Positions 38,069 through 50,212 of a DNA stretch of 64,000 nucleotides are shown piece after piece. The notes below the pieces were generated by a model, which was not told the DNA's origin, searched no databases, and saw only the letters and a list, made by a program, of their open reading frames with translations. The DNA comes from Epiperipatus broadwayi (taxonomy: Eukaryota > Onychophora > Udeonychophora > Euonychophora > Peripatidae), in NCBI GenBank assembly GCA_028023455.1, contig JAQFVV010006293.1, positions 4,296,059-4,360,058 on the forward strand. The letters run 5' to 3'. Numbering within the stretch: the stretch's first letter is position 1; each line of letters begins with the position of its first letter. The translations under genes were made by a program, and so were the position numbers.

Positions 38069-38634
38069 CTAAGTTTTTCCATAATCTACTCCATCCCATT
38101 TCCACAACATAATCTTTGTCAACTCCATGACCTTCATATCTAAATCCCCCTTATCTTTTTCCAAACCTAGCATAAAAACCAATAAGTTACTTTCTGTATA
38201 ATCACTTTGTTCATATTTAATCTTACATAACTTCATTATTTGTACCCTTTCTGCTTCCGAGCATTTTCTATGCATTCCTTACACAACTTGCAGATGAAAT
38301 CACCCATATTTTTCCATTTACATGTATATTCCCTTGTTGCTAAAGATCCTATTAGAGCCTTAAATAATAAACTATTTTCCTTACTATTATCATAAATTAA
38401 CTTGCACCCAATATTCTGTTTATTTCTATATATATTTAAACTGTTTTTACTCTCCATACTAGTTCTACATCTCTCCAACTCCCTAATCTTTATTAATGCA
38501 TCTATTCTTTTATCCCATTCCTTACCACTATAACACTCAACAATCCTCCTAACACAATCATCCCACCTTTTGTACAAGTATACTGCCATGAATTCTTTAT
38601 CCAAATCTTCTGCATACCACATTACCTTTCTCAC
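38069..38634 (-). pseudogene. LINE-A C-terminal fragment
   Basis: Frames at 38236-38634 and 38069-38275 match the C-terminal part of the + strand copy: CVRRIVECYSGKEWDKRIDA, then CKLCKEC, then LGLEKDKGDLD. The CCHC-like knuckle keeps C-x2-C but loses its later residues at a frameshift. The gap 38635-38875 is the same region with frames disrupted. Confidence 0.7.
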
Positions 38635-38875
38635 CTATCTTGTTGCCTTCCCTTTACTTGTAACCCAATTAAATACTATTTTGGCTATTCTTTCTTTTAT
38701 TATCCATAAACTGCAATCTACCAAACATTTTTAATTTGCTTTTTGCATCCGTCATATAAAAACTTGACCATCACATTTCTCCTTGAATTGCTCTTTTGCT
38801 GTCCACATCTCTGCATCTAATGCATGTCTTTCTACTTCCCTTTGTACTTTTTCTAAGCAATCTAATACTTCTTTA

Positions 38876-39626
38876 CTAGCACAATGCATCATTGCTGTAT
38901 GTTAACCCTGCTACTGCCACTCCCTTCCATACAAGTCTAGCTACATCATATTTATTATATAAAAACACTGTTAATTTCTTTATCAATCCCTTTCTTTTCT
39001 TTGTTTCATTTATCAATTTTTTCTCCCATTCATCCAAGCAATTTTTCTTATTACTCAAGATGATTCCCAAATAACTATATTTATTCACCACACTTAACTT
39101 TATATCCCCCAATAAGAAATCTTTGTCTTCTCTTTCCCCAGTATTCACCATCATTATATTTGATTTTTCTTCACTAAATTTAATCCCCATATCTTTACCC
39201 ACCCTTGCACACTCCTCAGCATAACTTCTATATCTTCTCTCTGCACACAAAAAGACATCATCTGCAAAAAAAAGACCCAACAATGTATATACTCTCTTGC
39301 CACCTATTAACGATATCTCTATCCCTCTTCGTAATCTTTCTATTGCTCTCTCCATTTCACTAAAATACAACACAAACAAAATAAGTGACATAGGACATCC
39401 TTGCCCCAGTCCCACCCCATTTTAAACTAACTGATTCTATATCCTGTAATTGATATGTATAGTAATTATTTTCATATAATTTTTTACTAACATCCACTAA
39501 AGCTTCATCCATTCCCAGATTTGCTAAACTTATGCATAATCTATTTCTATTCACTCTATCATATGCCTTCTCTATATCTATAAAACTCATATATAACTGT
39601 CTACCTGAATTCCTATTCATATCCAT
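38876..39626 (-). pseudogene. LINE-A reverse transcriptase fragment with intact FADD
   Basis: Two overlapping frames carry motif A (FIDIEKAYDRVNR, 39360-39626 frame) and, after a frameshift near 39415, a motif B remnant (GLGQGCPMSLILF) and motif C (LFFADDVFLCAE). They then run through the connecting region (NTGERED, LSVVNKYSYLGIIL). FADD is intact, unlike the + strand copy, so the copies decayed independently after insertion. The 5' truncation and frameshifts rule out activity. Confidence 0.8.
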
Positions 39627-39680
39627 AAGTTGTGTAACTACAAATATACTATCTCCTATACACCTATCTGACCTAAAACT

Positions 39681-41219
39681 TGATCCCAGAAACTGGAGAC
39701 ATCAACATTTTCTTTTAGAATTATTTTCTTGAATAAACAATTTCATATAAAAAAGTTTTATTAATAAATTATTATCAAAATATATCAGTAATATATTTAA
39801 TCAAGTAAATAAATTTAAAATGTATAATCTTTGTAGTTTGTAGTATATGTAGTTAGATATGATATTTATGTAATAATTAAGTTTTTATTTTTTATTATTT
39901 TATAATAATGGATCTTTAGTTCCAAGTTAATGTATTTTTTTCATAATTTTTTAAAATTATACTTTTAATAATTTACATTTACTAAGAGTAGTATTAAATC
40001 TTATTATTATTATTTTTAATAATTTTTTATTAATATTTATAAACTTCTATTTCGATTTTATCTTCTCTTCACCAGTAACCACCACTTGCAAACAAAAATA
40101 ATGGAATGCTAACTCCAAAAAAAAATTTAAAACAAATAATAATAATAATAACAACAACAACAAAAACAACATCAACAACAACAGCAGCAGCAACAACAAC
40201 AACAATAATAATAACAACACAACAACAACTCCTGTTTCAAATTCTAAGAATTTGCATAACATTAATTTGTTTAAAGATAAATTTTAATTCATCATAAAAA
40301 CTGAACCTTATTTAATTAGATAACACTCTACTTACATAAAAATTTTAGTTTATATAATAAATAATTTGCAAGAATAAATATTTGATTAGTGGTAGTAAAC
40401 CACTGTATTGCTAGATAATAAGCAAAAATTTGTGGGTTTACCCCCCCCCCCCCAAAAAAAAAAAAACCACTCAAAATCTGCAATATGTCAGATAAATTTA
40501 ACATATATTGAAACAATTAACAACAATTAACTATATCACATATTTTTTCTAAAGCAATTTTGTATTTACAAAAGCCTTTTCTTAAAAAAATGACATTTTT
40601 AAATCATTAAAATCAATCAAAATGGATGCCACCCAACCACATGACCAAGTGGTTGGAGCCAAAACCTATTCCACCATGTTTCCAGCTGTATCTCATAAAA
40701 AAAAACTTATGCCAGCATCATCAAGAACAATTTCCATGTCAGCAATAGCAAAGATATTTAAAGTCCATTAATGAATAAACTATTTTTATATTTCAGGACC
40801 AATGCAAAAAACATTAAAAACCCAAGCTTAAAAACACAAGATTTTATTCACCTATGATATAGATGCTTGACATGCTGACAACAATTTGTCAAAAATTTGC
40901 ATCATTTAAGATATTTTCTTCCTATGTCCATCATTATATCAGTCACAGATACCAACTGCTCTCTATAGTGCTTTCAGTCTTTCAACCAGCTGAAATATCT
41001 ATCGCACACAAACTCATATTATAGCTCCAACATTATGCCATAGTGAACTCTGAAATAAATATTGTACCACTTGAGGGTAATATGTATACCCATTTCATCA
41101 ACCCACCTATCCAAAAAAGTTTGCAAGATCGTTCCACCAACTTACCTCAAATGAACTTTAAATGCACAACATATGTACAAAAGACTTAGTCATTGCATCT
41201 ATGGTATTTCCAAATCAAA
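39681..41219. other. Intron 3 sequence with simple repeats
   Basis: No gene is supported. Simple sequence includes a (AAT)n(AAC)n tract at about 40135-40230 and a C13-A13-type run at about 40441-40466. The triplet tract gives long poly-Leu and poly-Thr frames on the two strands that are artefacts. Confidence 0.6.
40135..40230. repeat. (AAT)n/(AAC)n trinucleotide microsatellite
   Basis: About 95 bp of aat, aac and agc triplets in phase, with few interruptions. Confidence 0.85.
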
Positions 41220-41800
41220 AGCACAATTTATGTACACACATATACAAATGTAACATGAGCCCCCATGATTAATTAACAAATGCCACCATGTGCTTTCATG
41301 TAATACTTAAAAAAAATCTTTGCAAACCTAATTTGACAAATGTATCTTCTTATGCAAGAATAATTTTTTTCCCAACTACTGTAAATCATATTTTCTTTAT
41401 CATAAGAAAAATTGTAAATCCTCAAAATGTATGTGATCTTGGGCATCAAATTGTATCTAAGAATTCATATTTTTCACATGCAAATTAGTTAAGACATGAA
41501 TGATAAGATAGTCATGAAAACTATAATGATTCCTACCAAATACTCCAATTTATGTGCAACCATATACCAATTTAACATCAACTCCAACCTTTTCCCCATA
41601 TATGTTTTCATTCATACTATTATGCACTTCTATATCTTTTTTCCAATACTGTTACGTAGCAGTTATTATTTTTTCACTTACTGTAAATCATATTTTTTTT
41701 TTATCACAAGCAAGACCATAAACCCTTATTGCATATGTAATATCATGTATCAACTTGTATCTAAGATTTTATATTTTCACAAATAACTTATGTAACCCTC
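41220..41800. repeat. Two imperfect tandem ~300-bp units
   Basis: 'actgtaaatcatattttctt' near 41379 with its following ~100 bp recurs near 41681, including 'tgtatctaagaattcatatttttcaca' versus 'tgtatctaagattttatattttcaca'. 'caatttatgtacacacatat' near 41224 is related to 'caatttatgtgcaaccatat' near 41547. The period is about 300-320 bp. It looks like a short satellite-type duplication. Confidence 0.6.
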
Positions 41801-41952
41801 TTTGAGTCTTAGTAAAGTTTACCTTTCAAAGCATAATAATAATAATTATTCAATTTAATCAACTAATGTAAATAGAAAAGTGCATAATGAAACATTAATA
41901 TTATACAACAAAACATATTAATATATCAATTATGTCAATTAGCTAATCAAAT

Positions 41953-42440
41953 ATGGAAATTATGAATAATATAATTGTAACTAGTTCATTACTAAATTCT
42001 TTGATCAATGATAAAGATTTGTTCAGTAAACAAAAACCCAGATATCTGCAAAAAAAAAAAAAAAAAAAGAAAAGAAGTAGGAAAAAAGTAACAAACATTC
42101 AAAAAAGTGAAGGTGATTCTTTTCCTACAAAAAGTAACAGTAAAAAACTTTATACAATACTTCACAAGAAATTGATTTTAGTATTTCCACAGATAAAGAT
42201 TCAATAATGAATAACAGTACAAACACATCTTATAACAGAAATGAGATAAAATCAAATCTTCATTCTCAAAATCAATGTCATCACCATCTATCGATGAAAT
42301 AAACTTAAGTAAGAAAAAGATATCTGTAATTGAAGAAATATATGCGTCGTGTTCTGAAGAGTGTTCAATGTAATAAAACTCAGACACCACATCAAAACTG
42401 TTACCAGAGGATCTAATTTTTTTCTCAAAAAACATAGTAA
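41953..42440 (+). pseudogene. Possible decayed Ser/Lys/Asn-rich coding sequence
   Basis: Three successive + strand frames look coding-like. The first (from 41953) ends in a Lys-rich run caused by an A-run near 42050-42070, then KSEGDSFPTKSNSKKLY. The second reads FSISTDKDSIMNNSTN and on to HSQNQ. The third begins MSSPSIDEINLSKKKISVIE and runs to SCSEECSM. Shifts between them fit 1-base indels in an old gene copy or retropseudogene. The frames on the opposite strand are shadows. No family is recognised, and low-complexity composition could mislead. Confidence 0.25.
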
Positions 42441-43183
42441 AATCAAATTAATAAATATAATACACATCATATTTATGATTAATTTAGAATATTTGCTCCA
42501 GAAATAATACTATTCAAAACGTTGTGTAATTTACTAACCTATGTTATCTATTTCTGTGTTACTACTAACAAGTTGTTTTTATTTGAAAAGTTTAGATAAT
42601 TTTTTTTTTATATATACAACATTTAAGGATAGATGATGGATATTGTCCAACATATCACATTTAATATACTATCATCACAAACTTTCAGGCAAATATTATT
42701 TTAGAGATTATTTCTCAAAACATTAGAATTTTATTGAGACAAAAAAGACAAATTATCTACCCTTGTAGCATTCAAATTTATCATGATTTCAAAGTTAACG
42801 ATTCAAAAATAATCTGCACTATTTATTTAAAACTGATTTATTGCATTTAATAGAAACTTTTAAACAATAGATCTGAGCCCCCCCCCCTTTCCCAAATATA
42901 TGTGACTAATCAACCAATCTCTTATAAGGTTTATTATTTAATGGTATTCATGTATTTCTTACTTGCTAAAAAAAAATTGAAAAAAAAAAAGAAATTGAAT
43001 TCTTACCTATGCTAAATAAGAAAAAAAAAATCAGGACTAATTTTAAAACTTGCAGCAATCCAACATAATTTAGATGTGTCAAAATTAACATTATCTATGC
43101 AACGACTTTATTATTCTGTGTTATTTTCACTCTGTTTGTAATTAATATTCTAGATTAATATTTTTGATTGTGTTAATTTTTAG
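42441..43183. other. End of intron 3, nothing recognised
   Basis: AT-rich, with a C9-type run near 42879 and A-runs near 42970-43030. It ends in TTAATTTTTAG, the acceptor of exon 4. Confidence 0.5.
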
Positions 43184-43321
43184 GACCTTCTGGAAGACAT
43201 CTATTCAATGTACAAAGTAAAGATCCTATATTATGTGACAGAACTAATCCTTGTCCCTATTCTCATGACTGTATTCAAGTAGATCCAAACCAGGAGAATG
43301 GTTATTGTAAATTAAGAACTA
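43184..43321 (+). CDS. Exon 4 of secreted cysteine-rich protein: divergent lustrin-type module 3
   Basis: This 138-base, phase 1-1 exon (46 codons) has acceptor AATTTTTAG|GACC and donor ACTA|GTAAGT (close to consensus). It encodes four cysteines at positions 18, 24, 30 and 42. ILCDRTNPCPYSHDC repeats the CPYSH(E/D)C core of exon 2 almost exactly, which shows that the two exons are paralogous. The module lacks the first cysteine (GRHLF stands where C-x2-G-x-P is expected) and has a single Cys instead of the final CC, so it would form at most two of the usual three disulfides. The shared core, open frame and matching phase argue that it is still coding rather than decayed. Confidence 0.75.
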
Positions 43322-44433
43322 GTAAGTGAAAATTATCTGATTTTATTTACTGATTTTAGTTAAATATATATAATCTAATGTGAAATATGTTTTGCTTGAA
43401 AAGAAAAAGAATGAAAATATAAGATTTAGCTATATTTTTGATTTGCAAAATAACTATCATGTTTATTAGATTTTTAAGTTAATTAAAGGCAATTGACTTG
43501 TTTTTGTAAAAAAATATGAAAGAGAATTTAACAGGTCACAATTAAGTTGTTAATCTTTAAAAAACAGCCTTATTTATGTCATACAATGAGAAAATATTTA
43601 AGACAGTTTAAAATAGCAGAGGGAATAGACAGTTCAAGAAACAATTGCCTTAATAACTACACAAAAGTTATTTTAATGGTCAATTTAAAATATGCTAGAC
43701 TCCATGAGAATAAAGATGCCTATGATATTTTAAGTAAAATAAAATGATCTTACAGTTATAGCATTATGAAGCAACTTTACTGTTTACTGGAAAATTAAAA
43801 TTATAGCACAACACTTAAATTAATTTATGCCTGCTGCACTAGTCTACTAGAATATAAGCTTATTGAAATCTACCTGCATGAAAATCTCCTTGAAATCTGC
43901 CCAATTAAAGTCTTTTAAAGCTACTATATAATCGAACCTTAGCTTTTAATGTCTTTCTCATTTTTAAATGTATTTAATAACAAATACTTATTTTTTATAG
44001 TATGCTTAGAAATGAGGCTTATATATATATAAAGTAATAAAATTTGAAGAGAACTGTAAAGAAAAGTACCTTGTGGCAAACACTGAAATAAATACTTCAA
44101 AGTAATCTAGAAACAACCTCCTGTATTCCTGTGTGAAAAGTTATTTAACTGTTTAAGAATGTGCTAAAAGTGTGTGTATTTTTATTTTTTGAGCTCAAAA
44201 ATTAGGATCAAAAATACTTACGTGAGAATTTTATTTTGTCTAATTCTAGAACCATTTTTTTGTAGATTTTATAATTTTTTTTATTTATAATTTCTTATAG
44301 TTTTATATAGTTTTAGAATATTTCATTCCAATATCATTTTAGAATAGAAAATATTGTAATGCAAATATTTGTTTTGGTTACATGTATATATTTTCCTATG
44401 TTATGTATTTTATATTTTTATTTTATTTGGTGT
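43322..44433. other. Intron 4 start, nothing recognised
   Basis: No gene is supported. The frame at 43547-43747 (66 codons) has no recognisable motif and is treated as chance. Confidence 0.5.
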
Positions 44434-44705
44434 CATCATCATCATCATCAATGATTATCAATCCACTGCAGGATGAAGGTTTTTCCAAGTTTAATCCATC
44501 TTTTCCAATCTCTAGCATCTCTTCTCCACATCACCCCTGCACACTTTCTTATTTTATCTACCCATCCAACTCACATGTAGTCTCTTTCTGGGTCTTTTGC
44601 AATCTCTTGGAATCCAGTTCAAGATTTTAATTGTCCATCTATTGTCATCTCTTCTAGCAATATGTCCAGCCCAACTCCACTTCAGTCTTTTAATTTTTTG
44701 ATACA
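44434..44705 (-). mobile_element. RTE LINE fragment (extreme 5' truncation)
   Basis: It matches the last ~85 codons and 3' end of the element at 29834-33101. The - strand frame reads KIKRLKWSWAGHIARRDDNR, then ILNWIPRDCKRPRKR, and ends in GATGAT repeats at 44434-44451. The 3' trinucleotide tail and the truncation are typical of RTE retrotransposition. Confidence 0.88.
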
Positions 44706-47700
44706 TATATAACTTATATATTAAACTCGAATATTTCAATGAAATTATCAATAGAGTTTGGTATGAAGTTATTATTATAATAACTACATTTTTAAATGAA
44801 GTTTTGCTTAGTAGAATAATTCTTGCATAGTAAAACTGCTTATTTGTGTCACATTTAAACCTTCCTTAGCATATGTTATTTTATTATATTAAAATATTTT
44901 GTTCTGTTAAAATTTATAGTCCTTGAATATCTTGCATAATTTTTGTATGCATCATTAGTAGGGGTGTATCATATTCAAATGTACTATTTGTCATGAATGA
45001 TAATTAAACATAAAATTATTAATTACTTATGCATATCATAACAAAATACCCTATGCTAAACAACTAGTATTATAGAACACATTTATGCATAGTGGAAATA
45101 GATTTATTGTGTAAAGATTTTGATATTATACATTTAAAGTTGTAGTTGAAACTCCAAAAAAAAACAAACAAACAAACCATTATCATTGTTATTCTTTGAT
45201 TGATCAATAGAAGATGGTATAAGAAATTGATATTGATCATTTTTATTATTATTGATGCAGGAGAGAGAAGTAGTCAATGTCTTTATTTACTCAATTTATT
45301 ATAGATAAAAATAGAGATAATTATTATAAATCAACTTGTGTTTATCCGTAAATTCATTTTCCTGTTAATTGAAAATTACATTTTTTTTTATCACAAAGTC
45401 CCATATTCCATGCATTTACAATAATAATACTGGTACTAAATAATCTGTTATTTATATAGTGTATCCTACATATGTAATATAAAGAAGGAACAATCTCTCC
45501 AGATTATTTATTAAAAGCAATTTCAAAATTACTACATATTTCATTGCAGGTGGTTAAAATCGGGATTGTATCTCCTGCTATAGATCGAATAAGTTCATCC
45601 AATTAAATTAATAATATATAATACAGGCACATAATAGATTTAAACCCTGATTTCAGCATGGTGAGAAAAGACTGGTTTATAAATAAATAAACCCTAATCA
45701 TACCCTTATGCTCACAGATGAGTGCAAGATGATTCTTAAAGTGCACGACCACCTTCTTTATACGAATACTAGTAAAATTAAATTTTACAAAAAAATATTT
45801 ATTTTATGACCATGGGTCATTTGTTAAGCAAATAGATCTTTTCAAATAAAAACTACAAACCAAAACACAACTGATATAGATACTCATAGAATTATGAACA
45901 AGTCAAAGACAACTATCAGTTACCCTTAACATTCTCATAAAATTACTGACTTCAAAACCAAAATCATTAATCCAAAGAATTTATTTGTTAGTCTTTAGAT
46001 TTCAGCATGATTTTTGTTTTATAAAGACTCAATTTGCTCTCTTTTAACTTGTTTAATTTTCTCAATGAGGCATATCATATGAGAAATCACAAAATTCAAT
46101 TCACCATTTATTGAGAAAGATCACTAACATTTTTTTAAAATTATCATTAAAATCACATATATTTAGTTCTGATATTTTATTTCCAAAAGAAATTCATAGA
46201 TGGCAGGATAATTGAATATGCAGCAATTTGAAACACTTTTAAGTTTTTCATTCATAATTTTGTATTTCTTGAAATTTGTAATATTATCATGAGAAAATAT
46301 TTCAAGTGGCCAAAAACTTGATTGTTTTTGCAAAGTTCATTACAATTCATGATTATTTTTGCATAATAATTGTATAATACTTATTAAAAATCAAAAATAA
46401 AAATTATTACCTATTTATTTTATACGTATTTTATTTTTAAAAATAAAATATTATATTTTTTATTGTAAGATTAATAATACAAATTACAATGAAAGCTATT
46501 TGCTAATACATTATTTCCAACAGTTTCTTAGAATCTATTACAATGCTGTAAAAAATATTATAATTTTCTAAACAAAGATTTATGATTTATTGATATTCAT
46601 TCATTCACATTTTAAAAACACATGTGAAATAAAAAAAGATTTTATTTTGTAAAATAAAACTGATCCTCACCCATGATGAAAAAATGTTTATTGTTTTGAT
46701 TGTGATAGTATTATAATCTAATAATTAATAATGGATTAATATAAAATTAACATTGAAAGTGTACAGACAGGGAAAACAATTAAAACTGTCACAATACTGA
46801 TGTAGTGTGAGAGGGTTAAATATATTTTAAAACAACAGTACTGAGTTTTACAAACTATTCTTGGAATATCATTACTATACTCCTCAACAAATTATTTTTG
46901 TTATTAAATAGAAATGAACTCTTTTTAATCATTATTGTTAACTACTATCTTCAAATTATAATGATAATTCTTCTTCTTAATATACTTAAAAAGATTTAAA
47001 TTATAATAATCATTACAATTTTTTTTCTTTTATTCCTATGACAAAAAACTATGAATGCAGCTTAATAATTGTCAGATGCAATAATATTTCTTAAATTTTT
47101 TTCTTTAATAAAATTATTACATTATAAAGCACTATTAACTCCAGCTCTTGTAATTGCTAAATTTTGTAGCCATACCTTATTAAAATCCAAAAACCTCTTC
47201 TTGATAGAAAATTGAATATTACAATCAAAGGCATTCAATCTAATTCATAAACCTCCAAATTTATCTTTAACAATAACAACCAAACATTTATTTACATATC
47301 TATTAAATAATTTTGATCAACCATAGTTATTACTAATCACACAATTAAGAAATGATACAAGCAATTATGAATTTTCTCTACTCTTACTGAAACTTATTAT
47401 ATCTAAAACACATTGTATTTTCAAATAATAAAAGAAAATTAAAAATAATATTAACTTTAGTGCAGAATAATAGTCCTTTCTATTTATAATAGGCATAAAT
47501 ACATCATTATTGTTTAATCTTACACAATAATACATATTTTCAATGTCAAAGCTATCAATACAAAACTCTCATTAATATTAAACTGTTAAAATTCTAAATA
47601 GTAAAAGACACAGAGCATTATTCTAAACCAGCTATGTAATCAAAAATATATCTCAAAAATTATTTTTATAAAATTTAAAAAACAATAGATAGACTACAAT

Positions 47701-49067
47701 CACTAGAGTAGCAATGCAAATAAATTACTCTATCAAAATTTCTAATTTTGTTATTATTTTTATAATCTCAATTAATTCAATTTTTTTTTACAACTAGAAT
47801 CTTTGTCTAAAATTTCATTTTATCAATATATAAAATATTTAAAAGAGTATGTTGGTTTAGTAAACATTCTCTGGCATTTTTTATTGAGGTTTTAGTATAA
47901 TTAATAATTTCAGTATGAATGAAGTTAGTGTTTTTGGTATCTTTGTTTTAAAAAGTATGCAACATTCTGTTGATAAAATGGAAATATTGACCACTTAATT
48001 CTATTTGAAATAAAGAGGAATAATTTTCTGTTGTTAAAATGAATGTTATTTATAATTTGCTATCACTAGTAGAAGATTCAAAGTATTTTAGGTATAATGC
48101 TAAATTTTGTAAGATTAAAAAGAATTGAATAATTACTTATATTTTTCTCCATTAATATCCTTTGCTTGTATTAATTTTTAGATAATAGTATAATTAATCA
48201 TAATTGTAGTTATTTAAATTTATTTTTTATATAAGTAAATGAGTATTTGTTTATAATTAATAAAGTTAAAATAGATTTTTTTGATTGGATTTAATCGTCT
48301 TGATTCTAAAATTAAAGGTTTTAGATTTATTTATTATAAGTGATAAAGTTAATGTTTTTTTAATATCATAATCATTTTATTAAAGATAAAAAATTAAGAT
48401 ATATTATTAGCTGACATCAATTATTTACTCACAAAAGGCTGCATTAATTTTATAAGCATGTGTTTCTACAAAATAATGCCTTCTTATGGAAAAAAATATT
48501 TTTGAGTGCATTTGAAAATAGATATTCAGAGCTGATTTTTTCCTATATTTGTTAAAAAATATATATCTGTTTTTATGTTTATATAAATTAGATTTTTCCA
48601 AATTAAAATAGAAAATAAAAAAAATATTTTTAAACATTAAAAAATAAATAATTTTTTTAAATGTTTGCTTTATTATTATTAATATAATGGGTGTTTACAC
48701 TTAAAAACTTTAAATATAATAAAAATAAATTTAAGTTATAATTTTGTGACATAATAAATTGTTAATAAGTAATAATTATAATCAAAGTTAAAAAGAAATT
48801 AATTGAGTTATTTTGTGAAATTGTTCTAAAAAAATCCAACAAAAGTATTGTAACATGACTGGTGGTAAAAAGTAATTCCATTAAATAAAATTTAAAAATC
48901 CCCATTTTTTTGATGAATAATATACCTAAAATTAAAAAAAAAAAAAAAATTAAAATGAATATATAAATTGCAATACTATTCAAGTTAAACAATATCAGGT
49001 TGTATTTCTCTATAAATTTAATTTTAATAATAATTTATTTTGCACTATACTTAACTTTTTGTTTCAG
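44706..49067. other. Rest of intron 4, nothing recognised
   Basis: About 4.4 kb of AT-rich DNA without a supported ORF or a repeat recognised elsewhere in the window. It ends in ACTTTTTGTTTCAG, the acceptor for the terminal exon. Confidence 0.5.
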
Positions 49068-49078
49068 AAGCCATCTAA
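49068..49078 (+). CDS. Candidate terminal coding exon of the cysteine-rich gene
   Basis: After the acceptor TTGTTTCAG, and in phase 1 from exon 4, the frame reads Lys-Ala-Ile-stop (TAA 49076-49078). If the alternative AG three bases downstream is used it reads Thr-Ile-stop. The reading frame then totals 528 bases, 175 residues plus stop. A canonical AATAAA follows about 200 bases downstream. Acceptor quality, phase and polyadenylation signal support it, but an 11-base coding segment cannot be proved by sequence alone. Confidence 0.48.
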
Positions 49079-49274
49079 ATTTGATTGTATGTAAGCAATT
49101 ATATGAATATATTTTTACTGCATACTAGACGTCTTAGCAGTGTGCAAAGCATGCATATCTGCCAACCTTTGCTTATTAAGACCCATCAGTGGAATTGACT
49201 ACTGATTAGTTAGAGACTTGAATTTTCAGTGTTTACTTGGAAAATTAAGTAAACATTGTAACTGCATATTACAC

Positions 49275-49280
49275 AATAAA
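49275..49280 (+). promoter_or_regulatory. Polyadenylation signal AATAAA of the long form
   Basis: Hexamer about 200 bases after the TAA of the candidate terminal exon, followed within 30 bases by TG/T-rich sequence. This fits a 3' UTR of roughly 215-230 bases. Confidence 0.42.
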
Positions 49281-49652
49281 TGAAATATGTTCCAACAGTT
49301 TTAAAATTATCTTCTCTTTTTATATTTCCACCATTTCCTTATTATTTTGTATTTGCCCCATTGCTTTTGAAACTACTATCACTTTGTGGATCGTTCCAGC
49401 ACTTCTCAGGGAGAGTATTATTCACTGGAAAAAAATAGTAAAAGAAGTAGATAAAAATACCATATAATATTTTCATATAGAAGTTATTTTAATTATTTAA
49501 GTCATAATCATTTTCAAATGAACTGAAAAAATTCAATTGATAATGACTATAACTAAAGTATTAAGTTCAATTGATAATAGTTAATTTGATCTGAATTAAA
49601 AGTATTTCTATATAACAATATTACATTTTTTATTATATATTTATATCTTTAT

Positions 49653-49860
49653 TAATCCTTAATAATGGTCAAACATAAATTTGTCCATAATGTTGTTTTC
49701 AATAATTAATAATAGTTCAACACAACTGAAATAAAACAACTATATAAAAATAATAAATATTTCCTTTATTGAACTGTTTTTCGCCCTATATTAGGGCCTT
49801 TTCAAAATACACTTCTAATATAATCACATGACTTTTATATCTATCAATACTCCCTCGAAC
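49653..49860 (-). repeat. PLE C1 terminal repeat (3' side)
   Basis: Near-identical direct copy of 56920-57116, from 'taataatggtcaaacataaa' to 'tatatctatcaatact'. It contains the perfect 6-bp stem hairpin GCCCTATATTAGGGC at 49783-49797. Confidence 0.8.
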
Positions 49861-50212
49861 GTTCATTTTATATAATCATTTTGTGCAATCACATAACCTA
49901 TTTACATATATATACTTCCCCCTCCCCTTAATTTTTTTTATTTCATGTACATATTATTTTTATACAATAGATAAAATTACATTAAATACAATTCAATAAT
50001 TATATACATATATTATACAACATAAAATTATATATACATACTTTATACACTAAATTATATATCATTTCTCATATATTTTTACTAACCATATCTTCAAATA
50101 TAACCTTATTTATCTATAATTAACAATTATTTACATTAACTAATTATTTACATACATCATATATATTAATTTAAAAAAAAACCAAACAAACAAAAAAAAA
50201 ATCAACCATATA

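Larger units (their letters stand above)
37950..39680 (-). mobile_element. LINE family A, 5'-truncated copy in intron 3
   Basis: Reading on the - strand it starts within the reverse transcriptase, just before the FRSDR region, near 39680. It continues through the C-terminal region to a 3' end of 'ggagaagtcacagtgcatca' and CATCA repeats near 37970. It is homologous to 10925-13995 along its whole length. Confidence 0.85.

Noticed and set aside
40047-40297. Long poly-Leu (-) and poly-Thr (+) frames
   Set aside because: They are translations of the (AAT)n/(AAC)n microsatellite and show no independent coding signal.
44382-44630. 82-codon + strand frame with a hydrophobic start
   Set aside because: Most of it is antisense to the RTE fragment 44434-44705 and its GATGAT tail.
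45541-45600. Acceptor-like TTTCATTGCAG before 45551 as another exon
   Set aside because: In phase 1 it gives Ser-Gly-stop with no cysteine and no nearby polyadenylation signal as good as those at 21050 or 49275.
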